This document shows, one piece after another, positions 18,281-26,510 of a stretch of DNA of 36,114 nt (the stretch's first letter is position 1; the number at the start of each line of letters is the position of its first letter). Source of the stretch: Candidatus Dojkabacteria bacterium. GTDB taxonomy: Bacteria > Patescibacteriota > Dojkabacteria > GCA-002793355. The translations under genes and the position numbers were made by a program. The notes under the pieces were generated by a model, which was not told where the DNA came from, did not search any database, and saw only the letters and a program-made list of their open reading frames with translations. Location of the stretch: positions 1 to 36,114 of the forward strand of contig WFZK01000006.1 in assembly GCA_015489595.1 (NCBI GenBank), given 5' to 3'.

Positions 18281-19727
18281 TCTCTCCGGCAAAAAAGTTC
18301 TAGTACAAGGATTAGGATTGAATGCCGGTGGTGTGGGGATGGTTCGTTTTTTAGCTTCAAAAGGTGCAAAGATAAGGGTGACTGATCTGAGAGATTCGAA
18401 GGTTTTACGTCCTAGCATCAACCAAATAAAAGATCTTATTAAGGCAGGCGCAGTAGAGCTCGTCTTAGGAAAGCATAGAAAACAAGATTTTGCATGGGCT
18501 GATATCGTAGTTAGAAACCCAGCAGTAAAGCCGGGAAATGAGTATATAGAGTACGCCAAGAAATTGGGTAAAAGGATTGTGATGGAGATGGCCCTCTTCT
18601 TTGCCCTGGCTCCGGGTCTTAAGCTCGGAGTTACAGGCACCAGAGGCAAAAGCACTACAACAATGCTTACGTATCTTTTCTTAAAGAGCGGTAACCAAAA
18701 CTTCTCTAATGTCCTATTGGCAGGGAATATAGGACAAAGCGCTGTGGCTCAGCTAGACTCTTTGGATCAGAGCTCCCTTACAGTTTTAGAGCTTTCGAGT
18801 TTCCAGCTTAGTGTGATGAGAGAAAATAAACAGAGCCCTAATGTCGCGGTGGTTACAAATATTTATCCAGATCACCTAAATTGGCACCCAGACATGGAGC
18901 ATTACGTTATTAGCAAAAGAACGATAGTTGAGTTTCAGAAGCCTTCTGATTTTGCCGTTATTAACCTTTCGAACACGTACACTCGAGATTTTGTCGATCA
19001 TACGAGTGCGTCTGTATACGGTGCTTTAGAAGAACCAGTCCAGCATAAATCCAAGTTTTCAGGGGTTAAAGATGTTTACTTTTACAAAGATGGCTACATT
19101 TACTCTATAAAACGTGGGCGAGTCTATAAAGTTCCTGACCAAACTTATCTTAAGGGTAAGCACAATATGTTTAATATTTTGCTAGCTTACATCACAGCGA
19201 AGTTGCCGATTTTTAGCGTCCCTGATTCGATTATTACTAAAGTACTCAGGGAGTTTAAGGGACTGCCTGGCAGGCAGGAATACATAGGAACCCTAAACAA
19301 CGTCGATTTTTACAACGACACCGCCGCCACCATGCAAGACGCTACTGTGGCTGCTATTGAGCGTTTTTCTAAACAATACGGGGAAGGAACCGTGGTGATA
19401 ATAGGAGGCATGGATAAGGGCCTTGGATATGAGAAATTAGCTTCTGCGCTAAAAGAGAGTGGGGCAAAGGTAGTTGTATTAGAAGGCAGCGCTTCGGAAA
19501 AGATAGCCGAGCTTTTAGATAAGGAAAATATCGAATATTATGGTCTTTATGATGATATCTACAAAGCAGTACACAAAGCATATGAGTTAGCCAGTGGGTT
19601 TAAAAAATCATGCGTAGTTTTATCTCCAGGAGCGGCCAGTTTTAATATGTTCGCCAACGAATGGGACAGAGGAGACAAGTTTAAAGAAGCTGTATCTCGG
19701 CTAGGGGCTAAGATAGATGAGGAGTAA
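18270..19727 (+). CDS. murD: UDP-N-acetylmuramoylalanine--D-glutamate ligase
   Basis: VLVQGLGLNAGGVGMVRFLASKG; LGVTGTRGKSTTTMLTYL; NIYPDHLNWHPDMEHY; HNMFNILLAYITAK; FYNDTAATMQDATVAAIE. TTG start overlapping the NUDIX stop. Confidence 0.92.
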   Translation: MKLNLSGKKVLVQGLGLNAGGVGMVRFLASKGAKIRVTDLRDSKVLRPSINQIKDLIKAGAVELVLGKHRKQDFAWADIVVRNPAVKPGNEYIEYAKKLGKRIVMEMALFFALAPGLKLGVTGTRGKSTTTMLTYLFLKSGNQNFSNVLLAGNIGQSAVAQLDSLDQSSLTVLELSSFQLSVMRENKQSPNVAVVTNIYPDHLNWHPDMEHYVISKRTIVEFQKPSDFAVINLSNTYTRDFVDHTSASVYGALEEPVQHKSKFSGVKDVYFYKDGYIYSIKRGRVYKVPDQTYLKGKHNMFNILLAYITAKLPIFSVPDSIITKVLREFKGLPGRQEYIGTLNNVDFYNDTAATMQDATVAAIERFSKQYGEGTVVIIGGMDKGLGYEKLASALKESGAKVVVLEGSASEKIAELLDKENIEYYGLYDDIYKAVHKAYELASGFKKSCVVLSPGAASFNMFANEWDRGDKFKEAVSRLGAKIDEE

Positions 19728-19780
19728 TGTAAGGAATCTATGCTGGATCCCCTCGCCAGCGTTTTATTTCTAAAGGGATC

Positions 19781-20269
19781 CTACTCTCTCTTTATTATCT
19801 TTTCTATGTAAGGCTGTGCGATGTTGGCGAATTCGTTTTCATATAAGGAAAGGTGTCTAAGGATAAGCGGTGGCTCGAAATTGTTTATGATCTTGCTTTT
19901 TTCTAGTTTTTTACTTTCAACCAGCCAGGGGATCTGGCTCCAGAAGAGACTGGAGCGAATGATAAACCAGACCTCCTTTATACCTGCCCAATAGGCTGCG
20001 GAGAGACACATAAGACATGGTTCAAATACAGTCACCAGAATGGCACCACTGAAAAAAGGCTTGCCAATTTTCTGACAATATTTGCTAATTACTAGCCTTT
20101 CGGCATGCGCTGTAGCATCGGTATTGGTTGCAACTAAACTCGGGGAAGAGGAGAGTATGTCATGCGTTTTGCTGTCAATCAACACAGCAGAGTTGGGAAG
20201 ATTCCCCTGCTCACCTGAGAGTGTCATTAATTCTTTTAGTGTTTTTAGGGTTTCCTTTGGCAGCTGCAC
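19781..20269 (-). CDS. Nucleoside/cytidine deaminase-family protein
   Basis: AHAERLVI and EPCLMCLSAAYWAGIKEVWF zinc motifs (HAE...PCxxC). GTG 20269 favoured over the track's TTG 20287 because TACAAT sits 5 nt upstream. Confidence 0.85.
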   Translation of the reverse strand: MQLPKETLKTLKELMTLSGEQGNLPNSAVLIDSKTHDILSSSPSLVATNTDATAHAERLVISKYCQKIGKPFFSGAILVTVFEPCLMCLSAAYWAGIKEVWFIIRSSLFWSQIPWLVESKKLEKSKIINNFEPPLILRHLSLYENEFANIAQPYIEKIIKRE

Positions 20270-20274
20270 GTAAG

Positions 20275-20280
20275 ATTGTA
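20275..20280 (-). promoter_or_regulatory. -10 TACAAT, 5 nt before GTG 20269
   Basis: Minus strand TACAATCTTACGTG. Confidence 0.55.
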
Positions 20281-20311
20281 CTATCAATTTTATGTTTTAA
20301 ACAGGGGGCAG

Positions 20312-20360
20312 TTGGGCGTGGGGCAAAATGTGTCATTACCACATTTTGCCCCACGCCCAA
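20312..20360. repeat. Perfect 21-bp-stem hairpin in divergent intergenic region
   Basis: TTGGGCGTGGGGCAAAATGTG-tcattac-CACATTTTGCCCCACGCCCAA. Confidence 0.85.
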
Positions 20361-20363
20361 AAG

Positions 20364-20480
20364 TAGGTTGCCTTACGTGAGTAGTGAAAAATCGTTTGTC
20401 AACGATGGGAGATTTAAAACGGCTAGAAGATGATAAGTTTAGGGGGCTGGGGCAAAAATCGACTTTTGCCCCACGCCCCA
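20364..20480 (+). repeat. ~115-bp dispersed repeat, copy B
   Basis: TAGGTTGCCTTAC...GATTTAAAAC...GGGGGCTGGGGCAAAAATCGACTTTTGCCCCACGCCCC; same order and near-equal length as copy A. Confidence 0.8.
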
Positions 20481-20662
20481 CTTGGGGTTTTATCCAGGGA
20501 TGGAAAGAGATTAATTTCCGCGTAAGTTTCCTCAAATTGTCATTATGCTAATCAATTTGAAACATCCTGGTGGCGGGTGGCTTTCCACAACCGTGGGGAG
20601 GGCAATTCCTATTAGGGTGTGGGACTTGTGGAATTGCTTTTGGTAGGTCGGTTTTTATTTTT

Positions 20663-20715
20663 CACACGGTGGCGGGCGGAAATTGACTTTTACAATTTCC
20701 GCCCGCCACCGTGTG
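20663..20715. repeat. Perfect 23-bp-stem hairpin abutting the FemAB -10 box
   Basis: CACACGGTGGCGGGCGGAAATTG-acttttA-CAATTTCCGCCCGCCACCGTGTG. Confidence 0.88.
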
Positions 20716-20716
20716 C

Positions 20717-20722
20717 TACAAT
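20717..20722 (+). promoter_or_regulatory. -10 TACAAT, 10 nt before ATG 20733
   Basis: TACAATCCTTAAACCTATG; hairpin 20663-20715 ends 1 nt upstream. Confidence 0.5.
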
Positions 20723-20732
20723 CCTTAAACCT

Positions 20733-21740
20733 ATGCTAAAACTATCGCAGGTTAACCGCTCAGAGTGGGAAAATTTCGTGGATACCCTTGAATATGTTAC
20801 CCCTCTTATGTCTTATACATGGGCAGAATTTGAGAAGTCTTTGTCTTCTTCGTTTGAGGCGTTAAAGGTAATCGATGGCAATAGGATCGTTGCACTTTTG
20901 CCCCTTAAAACCATAAATGCCAGGCGCGGTAGATTCGTATATTTGCGTCACGCTCCGATTTTAGACTGGGCAAAAGTTACTCCAGATGTCCTCAGTGAGC
21001 TTTTTAAATTACTTAAAACCTACGCTGGTGAGCACAAAGCCTTCGCTGTGAGGTTCCAAGCTTATTATCCTGAAAATCATAAGCTTGAGGATATGTTTAA
21101 AAAGCTTGGAGCCTTAAAGGGTACGAATCATGAGGTGGACGCGGAGCGCAGTGTACGGGTGGATTTGTATTTGCCCTTAGAGAGAATTTTTAGGACTTTT
21201 CGTAAAACTACGAGGTGGAGTATTAAGAAAGCTCAGGAACTTGGAATCCGTGTTGTAGAAAGGGCAGACTGGAAGTTGTTTTATGATATTTTTTCTATAA
21301 CTTTGAGAAGACATCGTAATTGGAAAGCTCAAGCTGTTCGATTAATTCGTAAGCAGTTTGAATTTTTAAGCAAAAAGAAGATGTCCAGAATGTTTTTTGC
21401 GTATTATAAGGATAAGCCCATTGCAGCGGGGATATTCACTTATTACAAGAACATGGTCATGTATCATCACAGTGGATCTATACCTGTTAAGCTTCCGTCG
21501 ATGTATGCGATCATCTGGCATGTAATCAAAGATGCAAAAAAGCGAGGGTATAAAGTGCTGGATCTATGGGGTGTTGCTCCTAAAGATGCGAAGAATCATC
21601 CCTGGTATAACCTGTCTATTTTTAAGCGAGGATTTGGGGGGCGTGAGGTTAAAATGATGCATGCTTATGATTTGGTGATAAATCCGCTTTGGCACCTTAC
21701 GCGGCTTTATGAAAAGTTCGAATCGAGAAAGTGGAGGTAG
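20733..21740 (+). CDS. FemAB-family (peptidoglycan bridge) aminoacyltransferase-like protein
   Basis: FemAB/GNAT-like fold signals: RTFRKTTRWSIKKAQELGIRV; MFFAYYKDKPIAAGIFTYYKNMVMYHHSGS; WHVIKDAKKRGYKVLDLWGVAP. Start corrected from 20619. Confidence 0.85.
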   Translation: MLKLSQVNRSEWENFVDTLEYVTPLMSYTWAEFEKSLSSSFEALKVIDGNRIVALLPLKTINARRGRFVYLRHAPILDWAKVTPDVLSELFKLLKTYAGEHKAFAVRFQAYYPENHKLEDMFKKLGALKGTNHEVDAERSVRVDLYLPLERIFRTFRKTTRWSIKKAQELGIRVVERADWKLFYDIFSITLRRHRNWKAQAVRLIRKQFEFLSKKKMSRMFFAYYKDKPIAAGIFTYYKNMVMYHHSGSIPVKLPSMYAIIWHVIKDAKKRGYKVLDLWGVAPKDAKNHPWYNLSIFKRGFGGREVKMMHAYDLVINPLWHLTRLYEKFESRKWR

Positions 21741-21755
21741 GGGGAGAAGGTGTGG

Positions 21756-21761
21756 TATAGT
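21756..21761 (+). promoter_or_regulatory. Extended -10 TGGTATAGT, 5 nt before ATG 21767
   Basis: TGGTATAGTGTAGTATG. Confidence 0.6.
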
Positions 21762-21766
21762 GTAGT

Positions 21767-24700
21767 ATGGGGGTGAGGGGAAAAGGGAGTTTTCAGAAGG
21801 TCGACACTATGCCATCAGGAGTTTTCGGCCAGCTGGAGAGAGGTGGTGATGCTGATCAACGATCTGGGTTCAGGGTTTCTTTTAGGCGCGAAGATCTCAA
21901 GAGAATAGATAGGGAGCTCCCTATGACAGCAAATTATGGAGAAGGAGTACGGAACTTAGATCAAACTGTTCAGGATCTTTTACAGAATCATATAGATGCT
22001 GCAGCACATAAGTTCATAATTGAGAAACTGGGGCCGTCTCTCCTAGAGATGAATTCCTCCGAAATTCAGGAGGCCCTTGAGGATGAGGAAAGGAAAGACA
22101 AGCTTAAAGAGTTTCTGTGGATGTCGTATTTATATTGGTGGGTGCATCCTGCGATGTCACCTGAAGACCAGCAAGAATCGTTGGAGTTTTTAGCAGAACT
22201 GGCAGAGGGTTTGCCGGTTCGGGAAGAACTCCGAGATGGGAAATCTGACAAAGTGGATCCAAACGCCCTTGATGAAATTATTAAGGGCCTTGTGTTTGAT
22301 AAGCCGGAGATTGACTATAAACTTTACGATTGGGAGGGAAATAGGTACTTAAGAGTGAAAATAGAAGATTTGGATAGCATACGATATCCTCCTGATAGAT
22401 ATGTGATTGTGGAGGTAAGGATTCACGATGCAGGTAAGGGATACGATCCAAGCTTGCTTGCTGTATTCTTTTCCAAAAAGGGAGATTTGCCTTGGAGTAT
22501 AGGTCAATTTGGCGAGGGTGCTAAGATGGCTGCCAGAGAGATCCAGAGGGCTGGAGGAGATGTGGTTTTCAGGTCTGTACCTTCTAAAAAAGGAGAAGGC
22601 GTTCGCGAAATCTGGCAGGTTAGACTTAGGACTTATGGGAAAAGTCATGATGAGGAGCTGGTCTCAGATCCAAGATTCGCTCCGGTTAGGGCGAGAGGTG
22701 TGAGTACAGCGGTCGACGATAAGGTGCCGAGTGGCTCATGCACCATTGTTAGATTGCCACTTAAATTAGAAGGAAGATCAGGGCGGGATGAAAGACCACT
22801 AGAAGGGCTTAGGGCACGTTTTGACCCTAGGATGGGGTTTGATTCGGTCGTAGGTTTTTTTAGAGATCTGCAGTTAAGGAAGGAGGGGTTGAAGGGGTGG
22901 TATTTTCCGTTTAGTTTAAAGAAGATGAAGGATCAAGGTCTTACCCCTGTTTTGATTTGTCCAGATTGTGGTGGAGAGTTGCGAGTTTGGGGCATGCGGT
23001 TTGATACGACCTACTTTAAGCCGGATATGGCGTACAACTTTCTATCATTGCCAGAGGGGATGCTTGGACGGGATCGCGACAAGGTTTCAGGGTACGAGCT
23101 TTTAGAGCTTGTTGAAAAGATTGTTACAAACTCTGGTGAGGGATTCTTAAAGAGACTCCTTACTTTGGCATTACGCGGAGAAGGGCGTAGGGCACTCTCA
23201 GAATCAGGGCTTGAAATGGGAGTACTCAATTCAGTAATCTCTCACTGTATAGGGAGGCCTTTGGAGGAATCAGGATGTGTTCGTTTTATGGAAACGGCGC
23301 GAGAGATCCTTGGTCTTACCCCTCAAGAATATTTTCTACTCATATCCAGTAGAGAGGCTAAAGAGAATAAGCCTCTCCTTGAGTATATTAAGCAATTAGG
23401 AGGGAATTTTAGGGTACTTCCAGCCCCATCCCACTTGGTTGATTCCCTTACTGCATATTTTCTAATAAGGGGATATAAAGTTACAGCTTCTCTGTCTGAG
23501 ATGCTACGAACTCTTTTGGTCGAGGGAAGAAACAGTCAAGAGCGACTAAGACTAGGAGAGGTGTTGAAGGTGAGAGCCGCCAACATCTTAAGAGAAATAG
23601 GGGTAGAAATTCCAGAGAGCTTATTAAGGGAGATAACAGTAGTGCCTTTTGCACATGTAGAAGGAGTAGATCCGCTAATACGGCCCTATGCGGGGCCTTT
23701 GTTTGTGGATGTTGAATATTGGGGAGATACAGCCCCTGTGGTTGTGGCTTCGGTTTTGTTGGGATTGTTGGAAGATAAAGATGTTGATATAGATCTTGCA
23801 CTCTTAAGGGCCCAACGGGCTCTACTTAGCCGTATAGACGATGCTGCAAAAGAAATGGTGCCTGATGCCGGCGTGTCAGAAGAAGTACAGAGAGAGGTCA
23901 ATGGATTAATAATGGAGTACTTTACCCTACTTTATGAGCGTATAAAAGGTAGAGAAATTTCAACCGTTGATTTTAGACACGAGGATTTCCAAGCAATTCT
24001 CCGTAGTCGTATTCCACGAGAACTGTGGGACAAGTTACGGGGATGCGGTTATTCAGCCAGCAGAGAGTGTGGAATTCTTTCAGAGATCGTGCCGAGGGCT
24101 TTTGTGTGGGAAGACGGCACTTTACATATGCTCAGTTGGCGCGATGGGGAGCCGACTTCGGTAGAGCTTGGAGAGCATAATCGGTTAGGGAGTTGGAAAG
24201 GACATCCTGTATATGGATTTACAGTTGGGGAAGATGCGTACATTTTTATAAAATGGGAGTTTAAAAAAGATACCGTAATAACAGATGGGGTGAAAAAGAT
24301 AGTTTTTGATGGAGACTACGTTGTGGAGTTCAGAAAATTTGGAGGTATTCAACCATATTCAGTTTTGAATATGGGGTTCACAGGTTTGTGGGCTGTGGCT
24401 GGGGATGGTATTTTAGTTAGAAGCTATCCTCATGTTTTAGGAGAAGAGGAGTGGTGGAAAGCAGAAATTGCTGGGGTTCTGAAGGAAGTCGAGATCTATG
24501 AAGGAGGACGCGTAGATCCTTTTAGGAATAGTGCGTACCCTTCTAGAATAGAAACAGGAATCCCAATTGAGTACGGAATTAAACACTGGCCTCCTTGGCG
24601 GCTATGGGCAGAGTTAGTTCAGAACGCAATAGCTGAAGGTGGTGTTGCTTCAATGAGACTATATTTCAAGATTAAAAGAGAAGGTGAAGAGGTTTGGGTT

Positions 24701-26206
24701 AGCGGAGACGAGCTTAGGGAGGGTGAGAAAATAGAGGGAGTTAGGATCGAAAATCCAGGTTCTTACCATCCTTTAATGTTAAAGTGGCTAGGTGCTGGCT
24801 CTAAATCTCCGAATCCTCTAATCCCTGGTCGGTTTGGTGAAGGGGCCAAGTTGGCTCTCTCGTATTGTCTGTTCCATGGTCTTTTAGTACGGTTAGGATC
24901 TGAGCACGGCAATCAGAGATGGGTTGCTACCGCCTCCACCCGTGAAGAGGAATTCGGCGAAAAACTTGCAAAACTATTGACTCTCGATGTTGAATATAAT
25001 GATGTACCAGAAGGGGATGTGCCCGTTTCGTTCGTGGAGATTCTACCTGGGGAAGACATCCCCTTTGAGGAGTGGGAAAATTTTGTTGAACCAGTGGATC
25101 CAAGGAGAGAGGAGGAAGGGTTATACGGGATTGAACGTTTCGTTTTATTAGAAAGAGACTATGATGAGGCTTTTAGGCTACCTGGGGGTGTGTGGGTTTT
25201 GCGTCGTCCACAAAGGAGGGGGCAGATTTTCGTGAATGGTATTTTAGTGCCTAGGGCTGGGAAAGAGAGTTATTTATTTGGATATAGTTTGCCCTCAGAT
25301 GTTATAGATAGAGATCGTGAAAGAGTAGATGTGGGGAAGATTCGAGATTATCTAGGTTATGTTTTAGCCTGGGCTCCTGTAGAGCTCGTAGAGAGTTTCG
25401 TGCGTAAGATTAAGGGCGCGATTCGAGGGAATAAGTTGGAAGTGGAAGGTCTGCCTGGCGATTTTAGCTATGGGGCGAATGTGACCTTGTTGGAGGTGGG
25501 GGGCAAAAAGACATTCCCTTCGCTCTCTTTCTGGCGGGAAGCCCTGATGGATCATCTGAGCGTGAGTGCAGTGTATTCGGAAGATGATTTGTGGCACAAA
25601 TATGCCGAAAGAGTGAAGGAGGGGAAAGGTAGTTTAGAGGAACGTTTAGAGATTCTACGCGCTCTTTCAGATTTAGATCATTTCAAGGGATTCGCGTTGA
25701 ATGTTCCCCCTCGTTTGTATCATTCTTTTTTTAAGCATGTATTGCCTTCTGCTCAGGATTTGCTTAGCGATAAGGGGCGAGTGTTTGTGCCGCAGGAGAA
25801 GGTGCCACTTGAGATCCAGAGTAGGATACAGGCTTTGCTAAATGTGTCCTTAAAGCTTCTTAGCAGTGATAGTATTAGAGCTGCTGTTAGGAGGATAGGA
25901 GGGGACGAGATGTTAATTAGATATGCTGAGAATCTCAGAGCGATGTTGGAGCGGAACGACTTGGTCAGATATTTTGTTTCTTACTTCTCTGGAGATTTGG
26001 GAGAGTGGAAAAGAGAGAAGCAGGAAATATATTTAAATTTATGGATCACGCTTACAAATTCAAGTTCCGTAGTGAAGGTAATAATGCACGAATTGCTACA
26101 CGCTCTTACCGGTTTAAAGGACTACACCCCCGAATTTCTGGCCATTCATATGGAGGTTCTGAGAGTATTACGTGAGATGACACGAAGGAAGAATAAGCAG
26201 GGTTGA
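21767..26206 (+). CDS. Giant protein with two tandem GHKL-like ATPase modules and C-terminal HExxH metallopeptidase-like motif
   Basis: Module 1: QDLLQNHIDAA (21971-22003), VRIHDAGKGYDP (near 22418-22450), GQFGEGAKMA (22502-22531). Module 2: ELVQNAIAE (24611-24637), VRIENPGSYHP (near 24740-24772), GRFGEGAKLA (24827-24856). CPDCGG at about 22958. HELLH at 26087-26101. Confidence 0.85.
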   Translation: MGVRGKGSFQKVDTMPSGVFGQLERGGDADQRSGFRVSFRREDLKRIDRELPMTANYGEGVRNLDQTVQDLLQNHIDAAAHKFIIEKLGPSLLEMNSSEIQEALEDEERKDKLKEFLWMSYLYWWVHPAMSPEDQQESLEFLAELAEGLPVREELRDGKSDKVDPNALDEIIKGLVFDKPEIDYKLYDWEGNRYLRVKIEDLDSIRYPPDRYVIVEVRIHDAGKGYDPSLLAVFFSKKGDLPWSIGQFGEGAKMAAREIQRAGGDVVFRSVPSKKGEGVREIWQVRLRTYGKSHDEELVSDPRFAPVRARGVSTAVDDKVPSGSCTIVRLPLKLEGRSGRDERPLEGLRARFDPRMGFDSVVGFFRDLQLRKEGLKGWYFPFSLKKMKDQGLTPVLICPDCGGELRVWGMRFDTTYFKPDMAYNFLSLPEGMLGRDRDKVSGYELLELVEKIVTNSGEGFLKRLLTLALRGEGRRALSESGLEMGVLNSVISHCIGRPLEESGCVRFMETAREILGLTPQEYFLLISSREAKENKPLLEYIKQLGGNFRVLPAPSHLVDSLTAYFLIRGYKVTASLSEMLRTLLVEGRNSQERLRLGEVLKVRAANILREIGVEIPESLLREITVVPFAHVEGVDPLIRPYAGPLFVDVEYWGDTAPVVVASVLLGLLEDKDVDIDLALLRAQRALLSRIDDAAKEMVPDAGVSEEVQREVNGLIMEYFTLLYERIKGREISTVDFRHEDFQAILRSRIPRELWDKLRGCGYSASRECGILSEIVPRAFVWEDGTLHMLSWRDGEPTSVELGEHNRLGSWKGHPVYGFTVGEDAYIFIKWEFKKDTVITDGVKKIVFDGDYVVEFRKFGGIQPYSVLNMGFTGLWAVAGDGILVRSYPHVLGEEEWWKAEIAGVLKEVEIYEGGRVDPFRNSAYPSRIETGIPIEYGIKHWPPWRLWAELVQNAIAEGGVASMRLYFKIKREGEEVWVSGDELREGEKIEGVRIENPGSYHPLMLKWLGAGSKSPNPLIPGRFGEGAKLALSYCLFHGLLVRLGSEHGNQRWVATASTREEEFGEKLAKLLTLDVEYNDVPEGDVPVSFVEILPGEDIPFEEWENFVEPVDPRREEEGLYGIERFVLLERDYDEAFRLPGGVWVLRRPQRRGQIFVNGILVPRAGKESYLFGYSLPSDVIDRDRERVDVGKIRDYLGYVLAWAPVELVESFVRKIKGAIRGNKLEVEGLPGDFSYGANVTLLEVGGKKTFPSLSFWREALMDHLSVSAVYSEDDLWHKYAERVKEGKGSLEERLEILRALSDLDHFKGFALNVPPRLYHSFFKHVLPSAQDLLSDKGRVFVPQEKVPLEIQSRIQALLNVSLKLLSSDSIRAAVRRIGGDEMLIRYAENLRAMLERNDLVRYFVSYFSGDLGEWKREKQEIYLNLWITLTNSSSVVKVIMHELLHALTGLKDYTPEFLAIHMEVLRVLREMTRRKNKQG

Positions 26207-26499
26207 TGTGTTAATACAAGCGTGACGTATGTTCTAGATTCCGCAGGACAGTTTGATCTCGTTTAATTCTCGCTTTAACCGGGAAGGGATAAGTGGCCAA
26301 TAGAACCACTGTTTGAAAGGTGGAAAGGTTCTTGAAAGAATTGGTAGGATTTTTACTAGAGTGGAGGGATAATAGGATGGATTAGAGGCTGGATATAGAA
26401 ATTTTTATGGGTATATTGAGAGGGATGGGGGAGGGGTTTGTTCCATTCGGGGGTTATTCTGTAAGCGGTGGATTTTAACTTACCTTCCCCTCCCCCTGC

Positions 26500-26505
26500 T
26501 ATAAT
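26500..26505 (+). promoter_or_regulatory. -10 TATAAT, 5 nt before uvrA ATG 26511
   Basis: TATAATCCCTCATG. Confidence 0.7.
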
Positions 26506-26510
26506 CCCTC

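Noticed and set aside
20128-20535. ORFs 20128-20433 (+) and 20290-20535 (-)
   Set aside because: They translate the hairpin repeats (e.g. VGRGAKC / GRGAKVDFCPSP), an artefact of palindromic repeats.
20619-20732. N-terminal 38-residue extension of the FemAB ORF
   Set aside because: Runs through the 23-bp hairpin; FemAB homology begins at about MLKLSQVNRSEW (20733).
23481-24243. Minus-strand and alternate-frame ORFs inside the 1479-aa gene
   Set aside because: No recognisable motifs; the long frame is uninterrupted and motif-supported.
26207-26510. Possible tRNA or small RNA in the gap before uvrA
   Set aside because: Checked by eye for a T-arm (GGTTCGAATCC-like) and acceptor pairing; none convincing.
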